A stretch of 64,000 nt of DNA from Leptospira sp. (GTDB taxonomy: Bacteria; Spirochaetota; Leptospiria; Leptospirales; Leptospiraceae): assembly GCA_002786225.1 (NCBI GenBank), contig PEQN01000010.1, forward strand, positions 17,781 through 81,780, given 5' to 3'. Position 1 is the stretch's first letter. Each line of letters starts with the position of its first letter. The position numbers were made by a program, and so were the translations under genes. Below, piece by piece: positions 9,236 to 19,900 of this stretch. The notes under the pieces are model-generated. The model saw only the letters and a list, made by a program, of their open reading frames with translations, made no database searches and was not told the DNA's origin.

Positions 9236-10240
9236 ATGAAAAATAGTAAATTATGGATACTAGTTCTACTTGTCTACCTAACACCAATCATAATAAACAA
9301 TAAAATTTCATGTGATGAAAGCAATGAGCCTATTTTAACTTCAAGTTCTGTAAATATATCCAATCCCAATTATATTGAACAAATTTCCTGCGAGGAAAGA
9401 AAATGCCATAAGCTAGAGCTTACTGATTTCAATTTAAATGAGATCCAAGACAGAGTTTTTGAGTTAATGGGTAAGGAAGCTGGCAAAATCTTTATCGAAG
9501 TTCAGGAGAATTCAAAGACCATCAGTGATGAGAAAAATGAACTTTGGTTGAAATACCTGCGCGAAATAGCAAATCGTAAAGGAAGGGTTATTTTTGAACC
9601 AATTTATATTCAAACTCGTGATATGAGTTTAAATGATATACCTCTTTATGGTGGTTATTTTAAACTGGGATCTTCTATTTACGAAAGATTAAATTCCATA
9701 CTTTTTTATGGAAGAATGGAACACTATAATGCAAAGGTTCTCTTTCATCCAAAGACGCATCATATAATGGCATATTTCTTCGTCCACAAAAACTATGGTA
9801 GTGTTTGCAAGACGATTTTCTCAAATTGTAATAGTATCCAATATATTGATGATGATGTTTTTGATTTTCAACTTGAAGAGGCTCTAAGCAAAACAAAGGA
9901 GAATTTTTTTATCGTTGAGTTTACGAACACGGAAGCAAATCTTCCTTTCTTTCGTATGGAGATTGAAGCCTTACTTGAGGTCAACAAATCCTCAAGATTA
10001 TATAAATGGTTGGTAGCATCAAAAGTATCTGAGGCAAAGCCTATAGTGCAAGAGCGTTTTCTAAGTCTCCCAATCGCAATAAAAATCATCGATTATTCAT
10101 TGTCAGCTTATGACCTAGTTCAAAGTATTCGAATGTACTCTTCTGCTCGGACATGGAAGACTACTACTTATTTCGAAGAATCGGCTAAGGGTAAATCCAT
10201 CAAATTTGTGCATTTTGAAAGAATTACTGAAGAAAGATAA
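9236..10240 (+). CDS. Exported protein of unknown function
   Basis: This 334-residue protein has a hydrophobic N-terminus (about residues 5-20) and is probably exported or anchored. The mature part carries several Cys (SCEERKC, VCKTIFSNC) that could form disulfides. No family is recognised. It diverges from the cyclase gene across 75 bp and converges on the PH-domain gene. The starting ATG lacks a strong ribosome binding site. Confidence 0.55.
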   Translation: MKNSKLWILVLLVYLTPIIINNKISCDESNEPILTSSSVNISNPNYIEQISCEERKCHKLELTDFNLNEIQDRVFELMGKEAGKIFIEVQENSKTISDEKNELWLKYLREIANRKGRVIFEPIYIQTRDMSLNDIPLYGGYFKLGSSIYERLNSILFYGRMEHYNAKVLFHPKTHHIMAYFFVHKNYGSVCKTIFSNCNSIQYIDDDVFDFQLEEALSKTKENFFIVEFTNTEANLPFFRMEIEALLEVNKSSRLYKWLVASKVSEAKPIVQERFLSLPIAIKIIDYSLSAYDLVQSIRMYSSARTWKTTTYFEESAKGKSIKFVHFERITEER

Positions 10241-10341
10241 TTGATAACTTGTTTATTAATTTTATATAGACTCAACCAACTAAGTTTGAAATTAAACTAA
10301 ACTTGGTTAAATCTATTATTAAAAATAGTTTTTATTTAATC

Positions 10342-10734
10342 TTACGCTTCATCAGTTGAGGAACTTATTTCTCTTTTGAGATTTTGTGGATTGTCAATAA
10401 AATTAACAACTGCTCTTGATCCACCTGTTCCAACAATCGTAACATCACCATATCCCAAAATTCTTCCTACAAAAGACTGATTTATTCTAACATTCTCTAC
10501 TTTTGATAAATTTAATTCCAAAGAGTCTCTAGATATAAGACCTGTTTTAAAAATAAACCTTTTGTTCGTTACTCCAATTTCTGTCGTTAGATAAGAAATT
10601 AATGGTTTGATAATTGTGATAAAACCAATTATTATAAACATTAACAATATATGTGGTACAAAGGCATAAAATGATATTTTAGCTTTATACCTTACATTCT
10701 CATCATTTAATAAATTTTCTTCGATATAACCCAT
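10342..10734 (-). CDS. Bacterial PH domain (bPH2) membrane protein
   Basis: A 130-residue protein with a hydrophobic hairpin at about 24-50 followed by a bPH2/YdbT-type domain. The recognisable pattern is EIGVTNKRFIFKTGLISR, then LSKVENVRINQSFVGRILGYGDVTI. Such domains are small beta-barrel modules at the cytoplasmic face of the membrane with poorly known ligands. It is divergently transcribed from an XRE-type regulator, and the shared 63-bp spacer contains two inverted repeats, so it is probably the target of that regulator. Confidence 0.75.
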   Translation of the reverse strand: MGYIEENLLNDENVRYKAKISFYAFVPHILLMFIIIGFITIIKPLISYLTTEIGVTNKRFIFKTGLISRDSLELNLSKVENVRINQSFVGRILGYGDVTIVGTGGSRAVVNFIDNPQNLKREISSSTDEA

Positions 10735-10752
10735 ATTTAGCTCCCATTTGAT

Positions 10753-10803
10753 ACACGCTTTGTCGTGTGTTATAGATAATATAACACATATTTCCGTGTG
10801 TTA
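10753..10803. promoter_or_regulatory. Twin inverted repeats between bPH2 and XRE genes
   Basis: Two dyads lie in the divergent spacer: ACACG-N6-CGTGT (10753-10768) and TAACACA-N8-TGTGTTA (10782-10803). Both centre on ACAC/GTGT half-sites. They are probable operators for the adjacent XRE-family regulator. The second overlaps the annotated GTG start of that regulator, so either translation begins further in or the regulator binds over its own start. Confidence 0.5.
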
Positions 10804-11580
10804 AAACTGTCAACAAAGATACATAATTTTAATGTGGAATATGGTGAATTCATAAAAAAGCTAGGTTTGAAGATTAAGGAACTACGTATTTCAAGAGGAA
10901 TTACCCAAGAAGCGATGGAAGAAGGTGAAAATGGAATCTCCTATAGAACAGTTCAAGATATTGAAAATGGGCAATCACATCCTTCTGTTAGGTCAGTTTA
11001 TAGAATATCTAAAAGGTTAGGTGTTGAACCCAAATCTCTTTTTTCATTTTCTTCAGAAGCAGATAGAACTAAAATAAAGAATAATGTAGAAGAATATCGA
11101 AAACTCTATAATTACTATAAAAAATCTGTAAGAATCAAATATTTTTTAAAAGAAAAGATAAAAGATGAAAATATTACAAAAGATGATCTAATGCTTTATC
11201 TTAGTTTATGGTTTAATTTTTTATATCTAGTCATAGATACAGCTATCTTTCATTTACAAATTAAATCCAATCCATTTGACATGATTTATAACTTCAAAAC
11301 AAATACTTGGATAAATGAATTAATACCTAAATTGAAAGCTTTTAATCTATCAACCTCTACATTTACAGATGAAATAATCATGAGCCTAAGTGAAATAGAC
11401 CAGCTTACAACTTTTTGTGAATATTTAGAATCTATGATTTTTATTTTCTTTAATAAGAAAATAATCGATGAAAGTAATTTCATTATTAATCTTGAGACAT
11501 ATACATTAGATATAGGTTCTAAATTAAAAGGTGAATCCTTTTCAGAAAATATAATACAAACTTTAACTAAATTATCATAA
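10798..11580 (+). CDS. XRE-family helix-turn-helix regulator
   Basis: A protein of up to 260 residues with an N-terminal Cro/C1-type HTH (about residues 19-75, including GITQEAMEEGENGISYRTVQ and PSVRSVYRISKRLGVE). A helical domain of about 180 residues with no recognised family follows; it may bind a ligand or mediate dimerisation. The start is uncertain: GTG at 10798 lies inside an inverted repeat, and GTG at 10834 is another option. The base composition is noticeably more AT-rich than its neighbours. With the divergent bPH2 gene it forms a small regulator-target unit. Confidence 0.75.
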   Translation: MLKLSTKIHNFNVEYGEFIKKLGLKIKELRISRGITQEAMEEGENGISYRTVQDIENGQSHPSVRSVYRISKRLGVEPKSLFSFSSEADRTKIKNNVEEYRKLYNYYKKSVRIKYFLKEKIKDENITKDDLMLYLSLWFNFLYLVIDTAIFHLQIKSNPFDMIYNFKTNTWINELIPKLKAFNLSTSTFTDEIIMSLSEIDQLTTFCEYLESMIFIFFNKKIIDESNFIINLETYTLDIGSKLKGESFSENIIQTLTKLS

Positions 11581-11637
11581 TCAGTTGATTATAAGTTTTT
11601 CAAAATAAAAATCTATTTATAACTAATATAGATATTA

Positions 11638-12507
11638 TTATCTTAAAAATCTATGATCAAGAGCGGGAATTTTCTTTCGAGCAATCTCTACATCATCTAA
11701 ATCTATTTCAACTAGATTGCATCCTACCTCTTCTCCAGCATCCAAAAGTATTTCCCCCCAGGGTGAGATAACCATAGAATGTCCATATGTTTTCTTTAGA
11801 GTGGAGGCTTGAGATAATCTTCCATCGTTCCTAGTTTCAGTGGCAGAGTTAGATAATGTGTGAGTACCAGTTTGGCCAGGAGCAACAATATATACAAAAT
11901 TTTCTATAGCCCGCGCTCTAAGTAAAACTTCCCAATGTGCCCCACCTGTTAATTCAGTAAATGCTGAAGGTACAAAAATAATTTGTACATTTTGTTCGGA
12001 GATCTTTCGAAAAAGTTCTGGAAATCGAAGATCGTAACAAATAACGGAAGATACTCTTCCAATTTCAGGAATATCAATTGTATTTGGAATTGCAGATCCT
12101 GACAAAACAGTTCTAGATTCTTTGTAATGAATTCCATCTCCAGGATTCGTATCGAAAAGGTGAATTTTATTATATTGGAATACCTCTATTCCTTCTGGTG
12201 AAAATATAGATGCTCTGTTATATGCTTTTTCTGGATCTGGGCTTATAGAAGGGTACCCACCTCCGAGAACAAAGATTTGAAATTCAATTGCAACCTTACT
12301 TAAAAAATTCTGCGCTTTTTTTTGAATCAAAGCAAGATTTTGAATTTTATCGGACTCTCTGCCCATGTAAGCAAAATTTTCAGGGAGAGCGACAAGCTTA
12401 GCGCCTTGTTTATAAGCCTGTTTTATCCAATGATGGCATTGTTCTAAATTGGATTCAATTTCATCAGAACTATTTAATTGGATAGTTGCAAGTTTTGTTT
12501 TTGGCAT
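11638..12507 (-). CDS. Nitrilase/Nit1-family carbon-nitrogen hydrolase
   Basis: Counted from the ATG at 12505-12507 (MPKTKLATIQ) the protein has 289 residues, the usual length for the Nit branch of the nitrilase superfamily. The catalytic triad is visible: Glu43 (ALPENF), Lys114 (YNKIHLFD) and Cys157 (VICYDLRFPELF). The Nit branch includes deaminated-glutathione amidase, a metabolite repair enzyme, and that is the best guess for the role. The open frame extends further upstream to 12663, but that part overlaps argB and is rejected. It diverges from argB across 45 bp. Confidence 0.85.
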   Translation of the reverse strand: MPKTKLATIQLNSSDEIESNLEQCHHWIKQAYKQGAKLVALPENFAYMGRESDKIQNLALIQKKAQNFLSKVAIEFQIFVLGGGYPSISPDPEKAYNRASIFSPEGIEVFQYNKIHLFDTNPGDGIHYKESRTVLSGSAIPNTIDIPEIGRVSSVICYDLRFPELFRKISEQNVQIIFVPSAFTELTGGAHWEVLLRARAIENFVYIVAPGQTGTHTLSNSATETRNDGRLSQASTLKKTYGHSMVISPWGEILLDAGEEVGCNLVEIDLDDVEIARKKIPALDHRFLR

Positions 12508-12552
12508 AAAAAACGTCTTTGAAAAATAGAAACTACTAGTAACAAGGTCATA

Positions 12553-13410
12553 ATGGAAAAGCAGATTGAAAAAGTAAACCACATCCTCGAAGCGCTTCCT
12601 TATATCACAAAATACAATGGGAAGACTATCGTAATCAAATACGGTGGAGCAGCCATGATACATGAAGAACTAAGAGGTTCTTTTGCCCAAGATATTGTAC
12701 TTCTCAAATTTTTGGGAATCAATCCTGTTGTGGTTCATGGTGGTGGACCTGAAATAAATGGGCTTTTGAAAGCATTAAATATTAAATCTGAATTTATACG
12801 TGGAAATAGAGTCACTACTTCCGAAACTATGGATGTAGTAGAGATGGTCCTCACTGGAAGAGTGAATAAACAAATAGTTTCCTTAATCAACGAACAAGGT
12901 GGCAAGGCAGTAGGAATCAGCGGCAAAGACGGAAAGATGGCACTAGCCGAGAAACTCTATATGAACATAGATGGAGAAGAAATTGACCTCGGTCTTGTTG
13001 GCAAAATCAAAGAAATAGATACCTCCCTTCTGGATAATCTTAGAGATGAGAATTTCATTCCAGTCATCTCGCCCATAGCCTATTCTGCAGAAGGCACCTC
13101 TATGAATATCAATGCAGACACTATGGCAGGAGCAATCGCAGCAGCCCTGAAAGCAGAAAAATTAATTCTTCTTACTGATACCGAAGGTATTCTTATTAAT
13201 AATAAATTAGTAACTGGATTGAATCGATCCAAAGTGGAAGAATATATTGCATCTGGTGATATCACAGGAGGAATGATTCCCAAGGTAGAATGCTGCATTT
13301 CTGCAATTGACCAAGGCGTCAAGCGTTCACATATAATAGATGGACGAGTTGCACATGCAGTTCTTTTAGAAATCTTTACTGACAGTGGAGTTGGCTCTCT
13401 GATAGAGTGA
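12553..13410 (+). CDS. argB: Acetylglutamate kinase
   Basis: A 285-residue amino-acid kinase. It has the N-terminal KYGGAAM phosphate-binding segment, the [10 protein letters not shown] loop, the [10 protein letters not shown] helix and the LLTDTEGIL motif of ArgB. It phosphorylates N-acetylglutamate in arginine synthesis. The start ATG is preceded by AAGG at a suitable distance. The downstream phosphatase gene overlaps its stop codon (GTGA), so the two are co-translated although their roles are unrelated. Confidence 0.93.
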   Translation: MEKQIEKVNHILEALPYITKYNGKTIVIKYGGAAMIHEELRGSFAQDIVLLKFLGINPVVVHGGGPEINGLLKALNIKSEFIRGNRVTTSETMDVVEMVLTGRVNKQIVSLINEQGGKAVGISGKDGKMALAEKLYMNIDGEEIDLGLVGKIKEIDTSLLDNLRDENFIPVISPIAYSAEGTSMNINADTMAGAIAAALKAEKLILLTDTEGILINNKLVTGLNRSKVEEYIASGDITGGMIPKVECCISAIDQGVKRSHIIDGRVAHAVLLEIFTDSGVGSLIE

Positions 13411-15170
13411 GTACTATGTCAGAAATGAAGCTCACACTCGGACTCATCACTGAGATTACATCAAAGATTAATTCTGTAGAAGACCTTCAATCGCTTCTCC
13501 ATACAATTATGGATACGACGAAACGTGTACTTAATACGGATGGATGTTCTCTCTTACTTTATGATAAGGATGAAGATTGCTTAGTCTTTGATATTACAGT
13601 TGGTGCTAAGAAAGAAATTTTATCTAAGCTAAAAGTTCCTAGAGGCAAAGGAATTGCAGGTATGGTTCTTGAATCATTGAAGCCTGAAATAGTAAATGAT
13701 GCAGAAAATGATAATAGAATTTATAAAAATATTGATAACCAAGTTGGATTCAAAACTAAAAATCTGATTTGTGTTCCTATGCTTGCCAATGGTGAAGTAC
13801 AAGGTGTACTGGAAGCTGTGAATTCGTCCGATGGAAGAAATTTTACAGAAAAAGATATTAAAATCCTACGTTACTTGAGTGATCTTGCTGCAATTTCTAT
13901 TCGCAATAGAAAATTAATAGATGCTCTAGAAGCGCGGGCAAATGAACTGAATACTTTATTCCAAATATCTCAATCACTTTCCACAATAGTAGATCTAGAT
14001 CAGTTTCTTGAATCTACTGTCAAGTCGATAACAGCAATTATGAAGGCGGATAAGGTTGGAATTCTTTTCCAAGGAAGTCAACCAAAAGGCTATGATTTTA
14101 TCAAGACTCATGGATTCCCTCTTGCTATCCAAGATTTGAAAGAAGGCATAGGTCCCTTAGATAGAATCCTAGAATCGGTTAGAACTGTTGGTCAAAAAGT
14201 TGCCTTACATGTAAATTCTTCTGCGGCAGCTACCGAAATATCAAAGTTAGGTTACTTTAAGAAACATTTGATCATTATACCTATTCAAAGAAATCTAGAA
14301 ACCTTAGGTATATTATTAGTTGCCGATCAAATAGATAATTCATCCTTCGATGATGCAGAGATTCGGATTCTTTCTACTATTTCTAATCAAATTGCGGAAG
14401 CATTCACAACTCTAATTGTCAAAGAGCAAAGTGAGCAATTAAAATATATTCAAAGAGACCTACAGGTTGCAGCACAAATACAAAAGAATTCACTTCCTAT
14501 TATACCAGATACTTATGGACAATTGGAGTTTTCAGCTTTTTACAAGGCCTCCAAAGAGATAGGTGGTGACTTCTATGATTTGGTAGTTCATAGTCCAACA
14601 GAAATTTCGGTAATGATAGCAGATGTCTCGGGAAAAGGAACACCAGCAGCATTATTTATGGAGTTCAGCAAAACTATTATATCTAGTGAAGTATCTAGAT
14701 CTAATTCTCCTCGTGATGCCCTATGTAAATCTAACAATATTATTCAAGAAAAATCAGGATTTGTTCTTTTTGTAACTGTGATGCTTGTGCGTATCAATAC
14801 TTCCAATAAAACACTTACCTATGCTACAGCAGGTCATAATAGACAGTTTCTTTATAGAAAGTCTCAAAAGGATATAAGTTTACTTTCAGGGAAAGGCACT
14901 CCTTTAGGAATAGGTCAAACAGAATTCTCAGAACATACCATAGATTATGAACCTGGAGATTATCTCATATTGTATACAGATGGTGTGACTGAAGTCATGA
15001 ATACAAGTGATGAAATGTATGAGGAAGAAAGATTCATAGAAGATATCCTTGCTATGGAAGAAGATACTGCCAAAGATATCCAAGCAAAGATTATTCAGCA
15101 TACGAATAAATTCCAAGGAAATGCTGAACAACACGACGACTATACCTTGTTTATTATAAAACTAAACTAG
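13407..15170 (+). CDS. Tandem GAF / PP2C (RsbU-type) phosphatase
   Basis: A 584-587-residue cytoplasmic protein. Two GAF domains (about 10-170 and 185-335) precede a short coiled linker and a SpoIIE/RsbU PP2C domain (about 370-587). Metal-binding Asp residues are seen in [19 protein letters not shown] and LYTDGVTEV. Such proteins dephosphorylate anti-sigma antagonists with STAS domains; a STAS-like protein is encoded in this window near 21.2 kb, but a link is only a guess. Start GTG 13407 overlaps the argB stop, and ATG 13416 is equally possible. Confidence 0.88.
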   Translation: MSTMSEMKLTLGLITEITSKINSVEDLQSLLHTIMDTTKRVLNTDGCSLLLYDKDEDCLVFDITVGAKKEILSKLKVPRGKGIAGMVLESLKPEIVNDAENDNRIYKNIDNQVGFKTKNLICVPMLANGEVQGVLEAVNSSDGRNFTEKDIKILRYLSDLAAISIRNRKLIDALEARANELNTLFQISQSLSTIVDLDQFLESTVKSITAIMKADKVGILFQGSQPKGYDFIKTHGFPLAIQDLKEGIGPLDRILESVRTVGQKVALHVNSSAAATEISKLGYFKKHLIIIPIQRNLETLGILLVADQIDNSSFDDAEIRILSTISNQIAEAFTTLIVKEQSEQLKYIQRDLQVAAQIQKNSLPIIPDTYGQLEFSAFYKASKEIGGDFYDLVVHSPTEISVMIADVSGKGTPAALFMEFSKTIISSEVSRSNSPRDALCKSNNIIQEKSGFVLFVTVMLVRINTSNKTLTYATAGHNRQFLYRKSQKDISLLSGKGTPLGIGQTEFSEHTIDYEPGDYLILYTDGVTEVMNTSDEMYEEERFIEDILAMEEDTAKDIQAKIIQHTNKFQGNAEQHDDYTLFIIKLN

Positions 15171-15259
15171 TATTTATATTTAAAATTTTCAAGCTAAGAT
15201 CTTCCTGCAATTATAGATTAATGCCGCTTTACTATTTTTAATTTTTCTTAAACCAAAAA

Positions 15260-16069
15260 TCACCACCATTCATAAAAAAAATGAACTGGTCCTTTACCCT
15301 TACCTATCTCTAAAAGAGCTGAGGCTTTGATTGCACCAGTTAGGTAAGTTTTGGCGATACGGATTGCATCAAGAGAATTATTTCCTTTTGCTAATTCTGC
15401 CGCAATAGCAGCTGAAAAGGTACAACCTGTTCCATGTGTATTTTTACTTGCAATTCTTTCAGACTCGATCCAAGTTATCTTACCGCTTTTCTCAATGATA
15501 CAGTCAGCACTCTTTTCTTTGTCTTGAGAATGTCCACCTTTTACAACTACAACTTCGGGGCCATAACCCAAGATTTCTTTACCTGCAAGTTCCATATCGC
15601 TTAAGCTAGCAATTTCTTTCCCAATTAAATCTCCCGCCTCAGGAATATTCGGAGTTAAGACAGATGTTAAAGGAAGAATTTCTGATTTTAAAGCTTGAAT
15701 AGCATCTTCTTGAAGTAATTTGTGTCCTGATTTTGCTACCATAACAGGATCAACTACGATAAATTTAGGCTTATATTCTCTTAATTTTGAAGCTACCAAA
15801 TTGATGATTTCTGCCTTATGAAGCATTCCTATTTTCACTACTTTAACATCGAGGTCTTCAAACATTGAATCAATTTGTTCCCCTATAGACTGCAATGGAA
15901 GATCATAAAGACCTTTAACTCCTGTTGTATTTTGTATGGGCAGTGAAGTCAAAACTGTACACGCATATACACCTCTAGCTGAAAATGTCTTAAGGTCCGC
16001 TTGCATCCCAGCTCCCCCACTTCCATCAAAACCAGCAATACTTAAAGCAATAGGGAAATTTGGTTTCAT
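15260..16069 (-). CDS. thiD: Hydroxymethylpyrimidine (phosphate) kinase
   Basis: A 269-residue ribokinase-fold enzyme. The N-terminal GSGGAGMQADLKTFSARG substrate segment, the VVDPVMVAKSG motif and the C-terminal GTGCTFSAAIAAELAKG anion hole with catalytic Cys/Asp surroundings identify ThiD. It phosphorylates HMP and HMP-P for thiamine synthesis. Its start overlaps the thiM stop by 4 bp, so both are under the TPP riboswitch. A small Trp-Trp ending is the only oddity. Confidence 0.93.
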   Translation of the reverse strand: MKPNFPIALSIAGFDGSGGAGMQADLKTFSARGVYACTVLTSLPIQNTTGVKGLYDLPLQSIGEQIDSMFEDLDVKVVKIGMLHKAEIINLVASKLREYKPKFIVVDPVMVAKSGHKLLQEDAIQALKSEILPLTSVLTPNIPEAGDLIGKEIASLSDMELAGKEILGYGPEVVVVKGGHSQDKEKSADCIIEKSGKITWIESERIASKNTHGTGCTFSAAIAAELAKGNNSLDAIRIAKTYLTGAIKASALLEIGKGKGPVHFFYEWW

Positions 16070-16824
16070 AGTTTTGAAATCCTTAATGAAGGTTTCACAG
16101 AATCAAAATGGATTGTACTCATAGCGTCTAAGAATCTTTCTCTATAATTTCCTAAGCCTGTGTTGTCTAATGCAGCTTTCTCACCTAATACTCCATAGTA
16201 TGCGACTGCGAAAGCAATGCTTTCAATTGATTTATTTCCAGAAGCTAAAACTGCAGCTAGATAAGAGGAGAGAACGCAGCCTGTTCCTGTAATCTTTGCC
16301 ATAATCGAGGCTCCATTGTTAACTCGATACTTATCGGTGCCATTTGTAATATAATCAACCTCCCCGCTTACAACCACTATACAACTACGATCTTTCGCTA
16401 ATTTATCGGCTGTTATTTCCACAGATTTAGTTTCCATTGTTGAGTCTACTCCTCTGGTTGTGGAAGATAAGCCAGCGATACTAGAAATCTCAGAAGCATT
16501 TCCTCGAATTAAATCGATTTTACCTGATTCTAGAATTTCTTTACATGATGAAGATCGAATACTGCTTGCTCCCGCACCAACAGGGTCTAAAACAATATTC
16601 TTTGCCTTAGGGTTAGAAAGAACATTTCGCATTATATCCATTTGGTGAGATGATATTGTTCCTATATTTAAACAAATACCATTTGTAATGTCAACAAGAT
16701 CGTAAGCATCGCTGGGATCATCTGACATTACTGGTGAAGCGCCTAATGCAATCAAAGAACTCGCAATAAAATGCGTAGTCACCTGGTTGGTTATATTTAA
16801 TATGAGAGGATTATTGGTTATCAT
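16066..16824 (-). CDS. thiM: Hydroxyethylthiazole kinase
   Basis: A ThiM of about 252 residues with NITNQVTTHF and ALGASPVMSDDP at the N-terminus, VLDPVGAGAS in the middle and GTGCVLSSYLAAVLA near the C-terminus carrying the active-site Cys. It phosphorylates hydroxyethylthiazole, a thiamine salvage step. The ATG at 16822-16824 lies 6 nt from a GGAGG site and is preferred over the GTG at 16825-16827. Together with thiD this is a salvage pair; no thiE or thiC is present in the window. Confidence 0.93.
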   Translation of the reverse strand: MITNNPLILNITNQVTTHFIASSLIALGASPVMSDDPSDAYDLVDITNGICLNIGTISSHQMDIMRNVLSNPKAKNIVLDPVGAGASSIRSSSCKEILESGKIDLIRGNASEISSIAGLSSTTRGVDSTMETKSVEITADKLAKDRSCIVVVSGEVDYITNGTDKYRVNNGASIMAKITGTGCVLSSYLAAVLASGNKSIESIAFAVAYYGVLGEKAALDNTGLGNYRERFLDAMSTIHFDSVKPSLRISKL

Positions 16825-16829
16825 CACTC

Positions 16830-16918
16830 TGCCTCCGCTAGTATAATCTAGATCAGGTCCTCAGGGTATAATCTCAGACCAACTTTCACATCTCTAGTGA
16901 AAGCGGGACACCCCCGGT
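16830..16918 (-). promoter_or_regulatory. TPP riboswitch (THI element)
   Basis: Read on the minus strand, the leader contains CCGGGGGTG, then CTGAGA, ACCC, and the hallmark ACCTGATCTAGATTATACTAGCGGAGG, in the order of the TPP riboswitch core. The 3' end of the element includes the GGAGG ribosome binding site of thiM only 6 nt before its ATG. Control of translation initiation by site sequestration is therefore the likely mode, with thiM-thiD switched off when TPP is plentiful. Confidence 0.93.
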
Positions 16919-16961
16919 GAAAAAGAATTCTATTTATAGAAAATTTTTAATGTTCTTAGAG

Positions 16962-19900
16962 TCAACCTCTAAATGCAAATTTTTTAATTCTTTGGAAGAA
17001 CCATACAATATCACGATTGATTATATAAAGAACGGGAATACCATACAATGTAATAATTGTGGATGAAATGATTCCATAAGCTAGAGCTAATACCATAGGT
17101 TCAATAAATGGATCTGAACCTCCAATTCCGTATCCGGTTGGCATAAGCCCTAGAACCGTAGTGGCTGTTGTAATCAAGATAGGTCTTAGCCTACGTATAG
17201 ATCCTCGCATAACAAGTACTTTATCTCGAATCACAGCGTGAGAGGTTCTACGTATAGTGCTTCCTTTTGGAAAGAATTTGTTGATAAATTCCATCATCAT
17301 GATTGAGTTATTTACAACAATACCCGAAAGACCTATGACTCCGATTAAAGCAAAGAATGAAAAACCAAGTCCATGTGCGAAAAATGCCCAGAATACGCCC
17401 GTTAATCCAAATGGAACCGCCATAAGAACTAAAATAGGTTGAGCGAAAGATTCAAATAAAAGCACTATTGCCAGATAAATTGCAATAAAACCAAGCATAA
17501 ATGCAATTACTAAAGAAAGGAAAGATTCTTGAGCCTTTTCTGCCTCCCCACCATAAGACATACTTACTTCGGGAATATCTCTCAGTTCATCTGCAAAATG
17601 TCCTATAGTGGTATCTACAATTACCTTAGGTACAAAATTTGGCTCAACATTAGCGGTAACAGTTGTAGTAACTTCTGCATTAGTATGGTAAATCTTTGAA
17701 TCAGCGCGAGTTGTAGATATTGTCGCAAAGGAACGAATAGGAATCAAAGCACCTGTTTTGTTTCTAACTTCAAGATTCAATATGTTGGAAGTGCTATCTC
17801 TGTACTTACTTGGAAATTTTACTCGAATCCCTATTTCTTCATTTTCTCTGACAATAGAAGTTGCAATAATCCCATCAAAAGCTATACGCAAATTAGTAGT
17901 TACATCTTGAACCGTAAGACCAAGCTGACCTAGAATTGCATAGTTGATATCAATCTTGTATTCTTCTCTGCCCAACTTAGCATTAGATGTGATATCATAT
18001 ACACCTTTGGTTTGTTTGAGATATTCAATAACTTTCTCAGTGTATTTTTGTCTATAATCAGGTCTATCTGAATGTATTCTAAGCTCTATTGGCTTACCTA
18101 CTGGTGGACCAGGCTTAGCAACTTGGACATCAAGATTTTCTAAAGGTAGATTCAAGGCAATAATTCTATTTCTTACTTCTGCGGCAATATCATCTGCTGT
18201 TCTATCTCTGAGATTACTTGCGGTAAGACCAACTTCCGTAATTGAAAGATTTTTCTCTCCACCTATAGGAACTGCCAATTGATTCCCGTTCCCTGTTCCT
18301 AATTTAGTAGTAGAATAAGCAAGTTCTTGCTTCGGTAGAGAAAGCACAATTTTATCAACTTCGAAAAGAACTTTTTGAGATGCATCAAAACTATAATAAT
18401 CCGGCATTTCTAAAGTTATATTAAATCTATCAGCACCAGCAGATGGAAATAAATTAACACGAACCTGTGGAGCTATAACCAAAAAAGTAAAGAACATAAA
18501 TGACATAAGTCCGAGTAAACTCACGTACCTTCGTTTTAGAAAAATCTTAAGTGAATTTTTGTAGAAATAAGTTAGTCTTTTCTCAAGCCTATTTCGAAAG
18601 TTATCATCCTTATGATGAGCAGCCTTACCATATTCATTCAACAAAGATGGAAGGAAGAACCATGAATAAAGAAGGGAAGCAAACAAAGAAACAATAACAA
18701 CAATAGGAATTACACGTATGAATTTACCTATAGTTCCTGTAACAGCAAACATTGGAATAAATGCAAAAACGGTTGTACACACACTAGCAAAAATTGGCAT
18801 CACTACTTCCATGGTTCCTGCTAGGATATTTTTATCCTTATCACCACCTCTTGCTACATAGAACATAGAGTTCTCAGTTACAACTACAGATTGGTCAACT
18901 ATCATTCCTAAGGCAGTTATCATTGCAACTAGAGAAACTGCATTGATACTTTGGTCGAGGTAATCCATTAATATAAAAGTCAAAAGGAAAGAAAAAGGAA
19001 TACTGGATGCTATCAATAAAGAAGAACGGAAATCTATGAAAAAAATCATAACCCCGACCACTAAGAAAAATCCAAACAATGCATTAGAGAGTACTACATC
19101 TATTCGATTTCGAACAACCTTAGACGCATCAGAAGCTATCGTTAGTTCAACTCCTTTTGGAAGTAATTTCTTTTTCTTTTGAACAAAATCATTTACCCTA
19201 TCTACTAGGCGAATGATGTCTTCACTTCCCGATTTCTTTATAGTAAGGGTAATACCTTGCTTTCCATTGAAATAAGTTCGCATCAATTCGTCTTCGAAAC
19301 CATCTTTAATTTCAGCAACATTTTTGACACGGATAGTACCTCCACCAAACTCTGATCTTACGATCGTTTCTTGGATGTCGGAAGTAGAATTGTATTCCGC
19401 AACTGTTAGAATGTTTCTTTGAGAAAGACCTTGTTCTAAGGTACCACTTGTTGCCTTGATATTTCTTGCTGATATTGCCTGAAGAACATCAGTAATTCCT
19501 ATGTAATTCGCCTTGAGTTTGGCTGGATCAGTATAAACTAAAAATTCTTTATCTCTATATGCATATTTATCTACCTGAGAGACACCTGGGATTCTTTTGA
19601 TTTCTTTCTCTACCAACTTAGCAACGTCTCTTACAACTCCATACTCAACCTTATCTCCTGAGATGCCGACGCTGATTGCTGGAAATTCTGTCGCCTTTAG
19701 GTCACGGATTTGTGGTCTCTCTTTAACTTCAGGTGGTAAATCGGTAACTCTTTCAACCGCTCTACGGATTTCATCTTTTACTTCTTTTTGATCGGGATAA
19801 TCTATATCAATTTCCACAACAATGGAAGATACATTTTCTTGGGAGGTTGAGGTAAAGGTTTTGATTCCTGCGACTCCTTTGATTTCATCTTCAATCAAAC

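Noticed and set aside
12508..12663. Upstream extension of the nitrilase frame
   Set aside because: It overlaps the start of argB on the other strand, and the family's N-terminus begins at MPKTKLATIQ.
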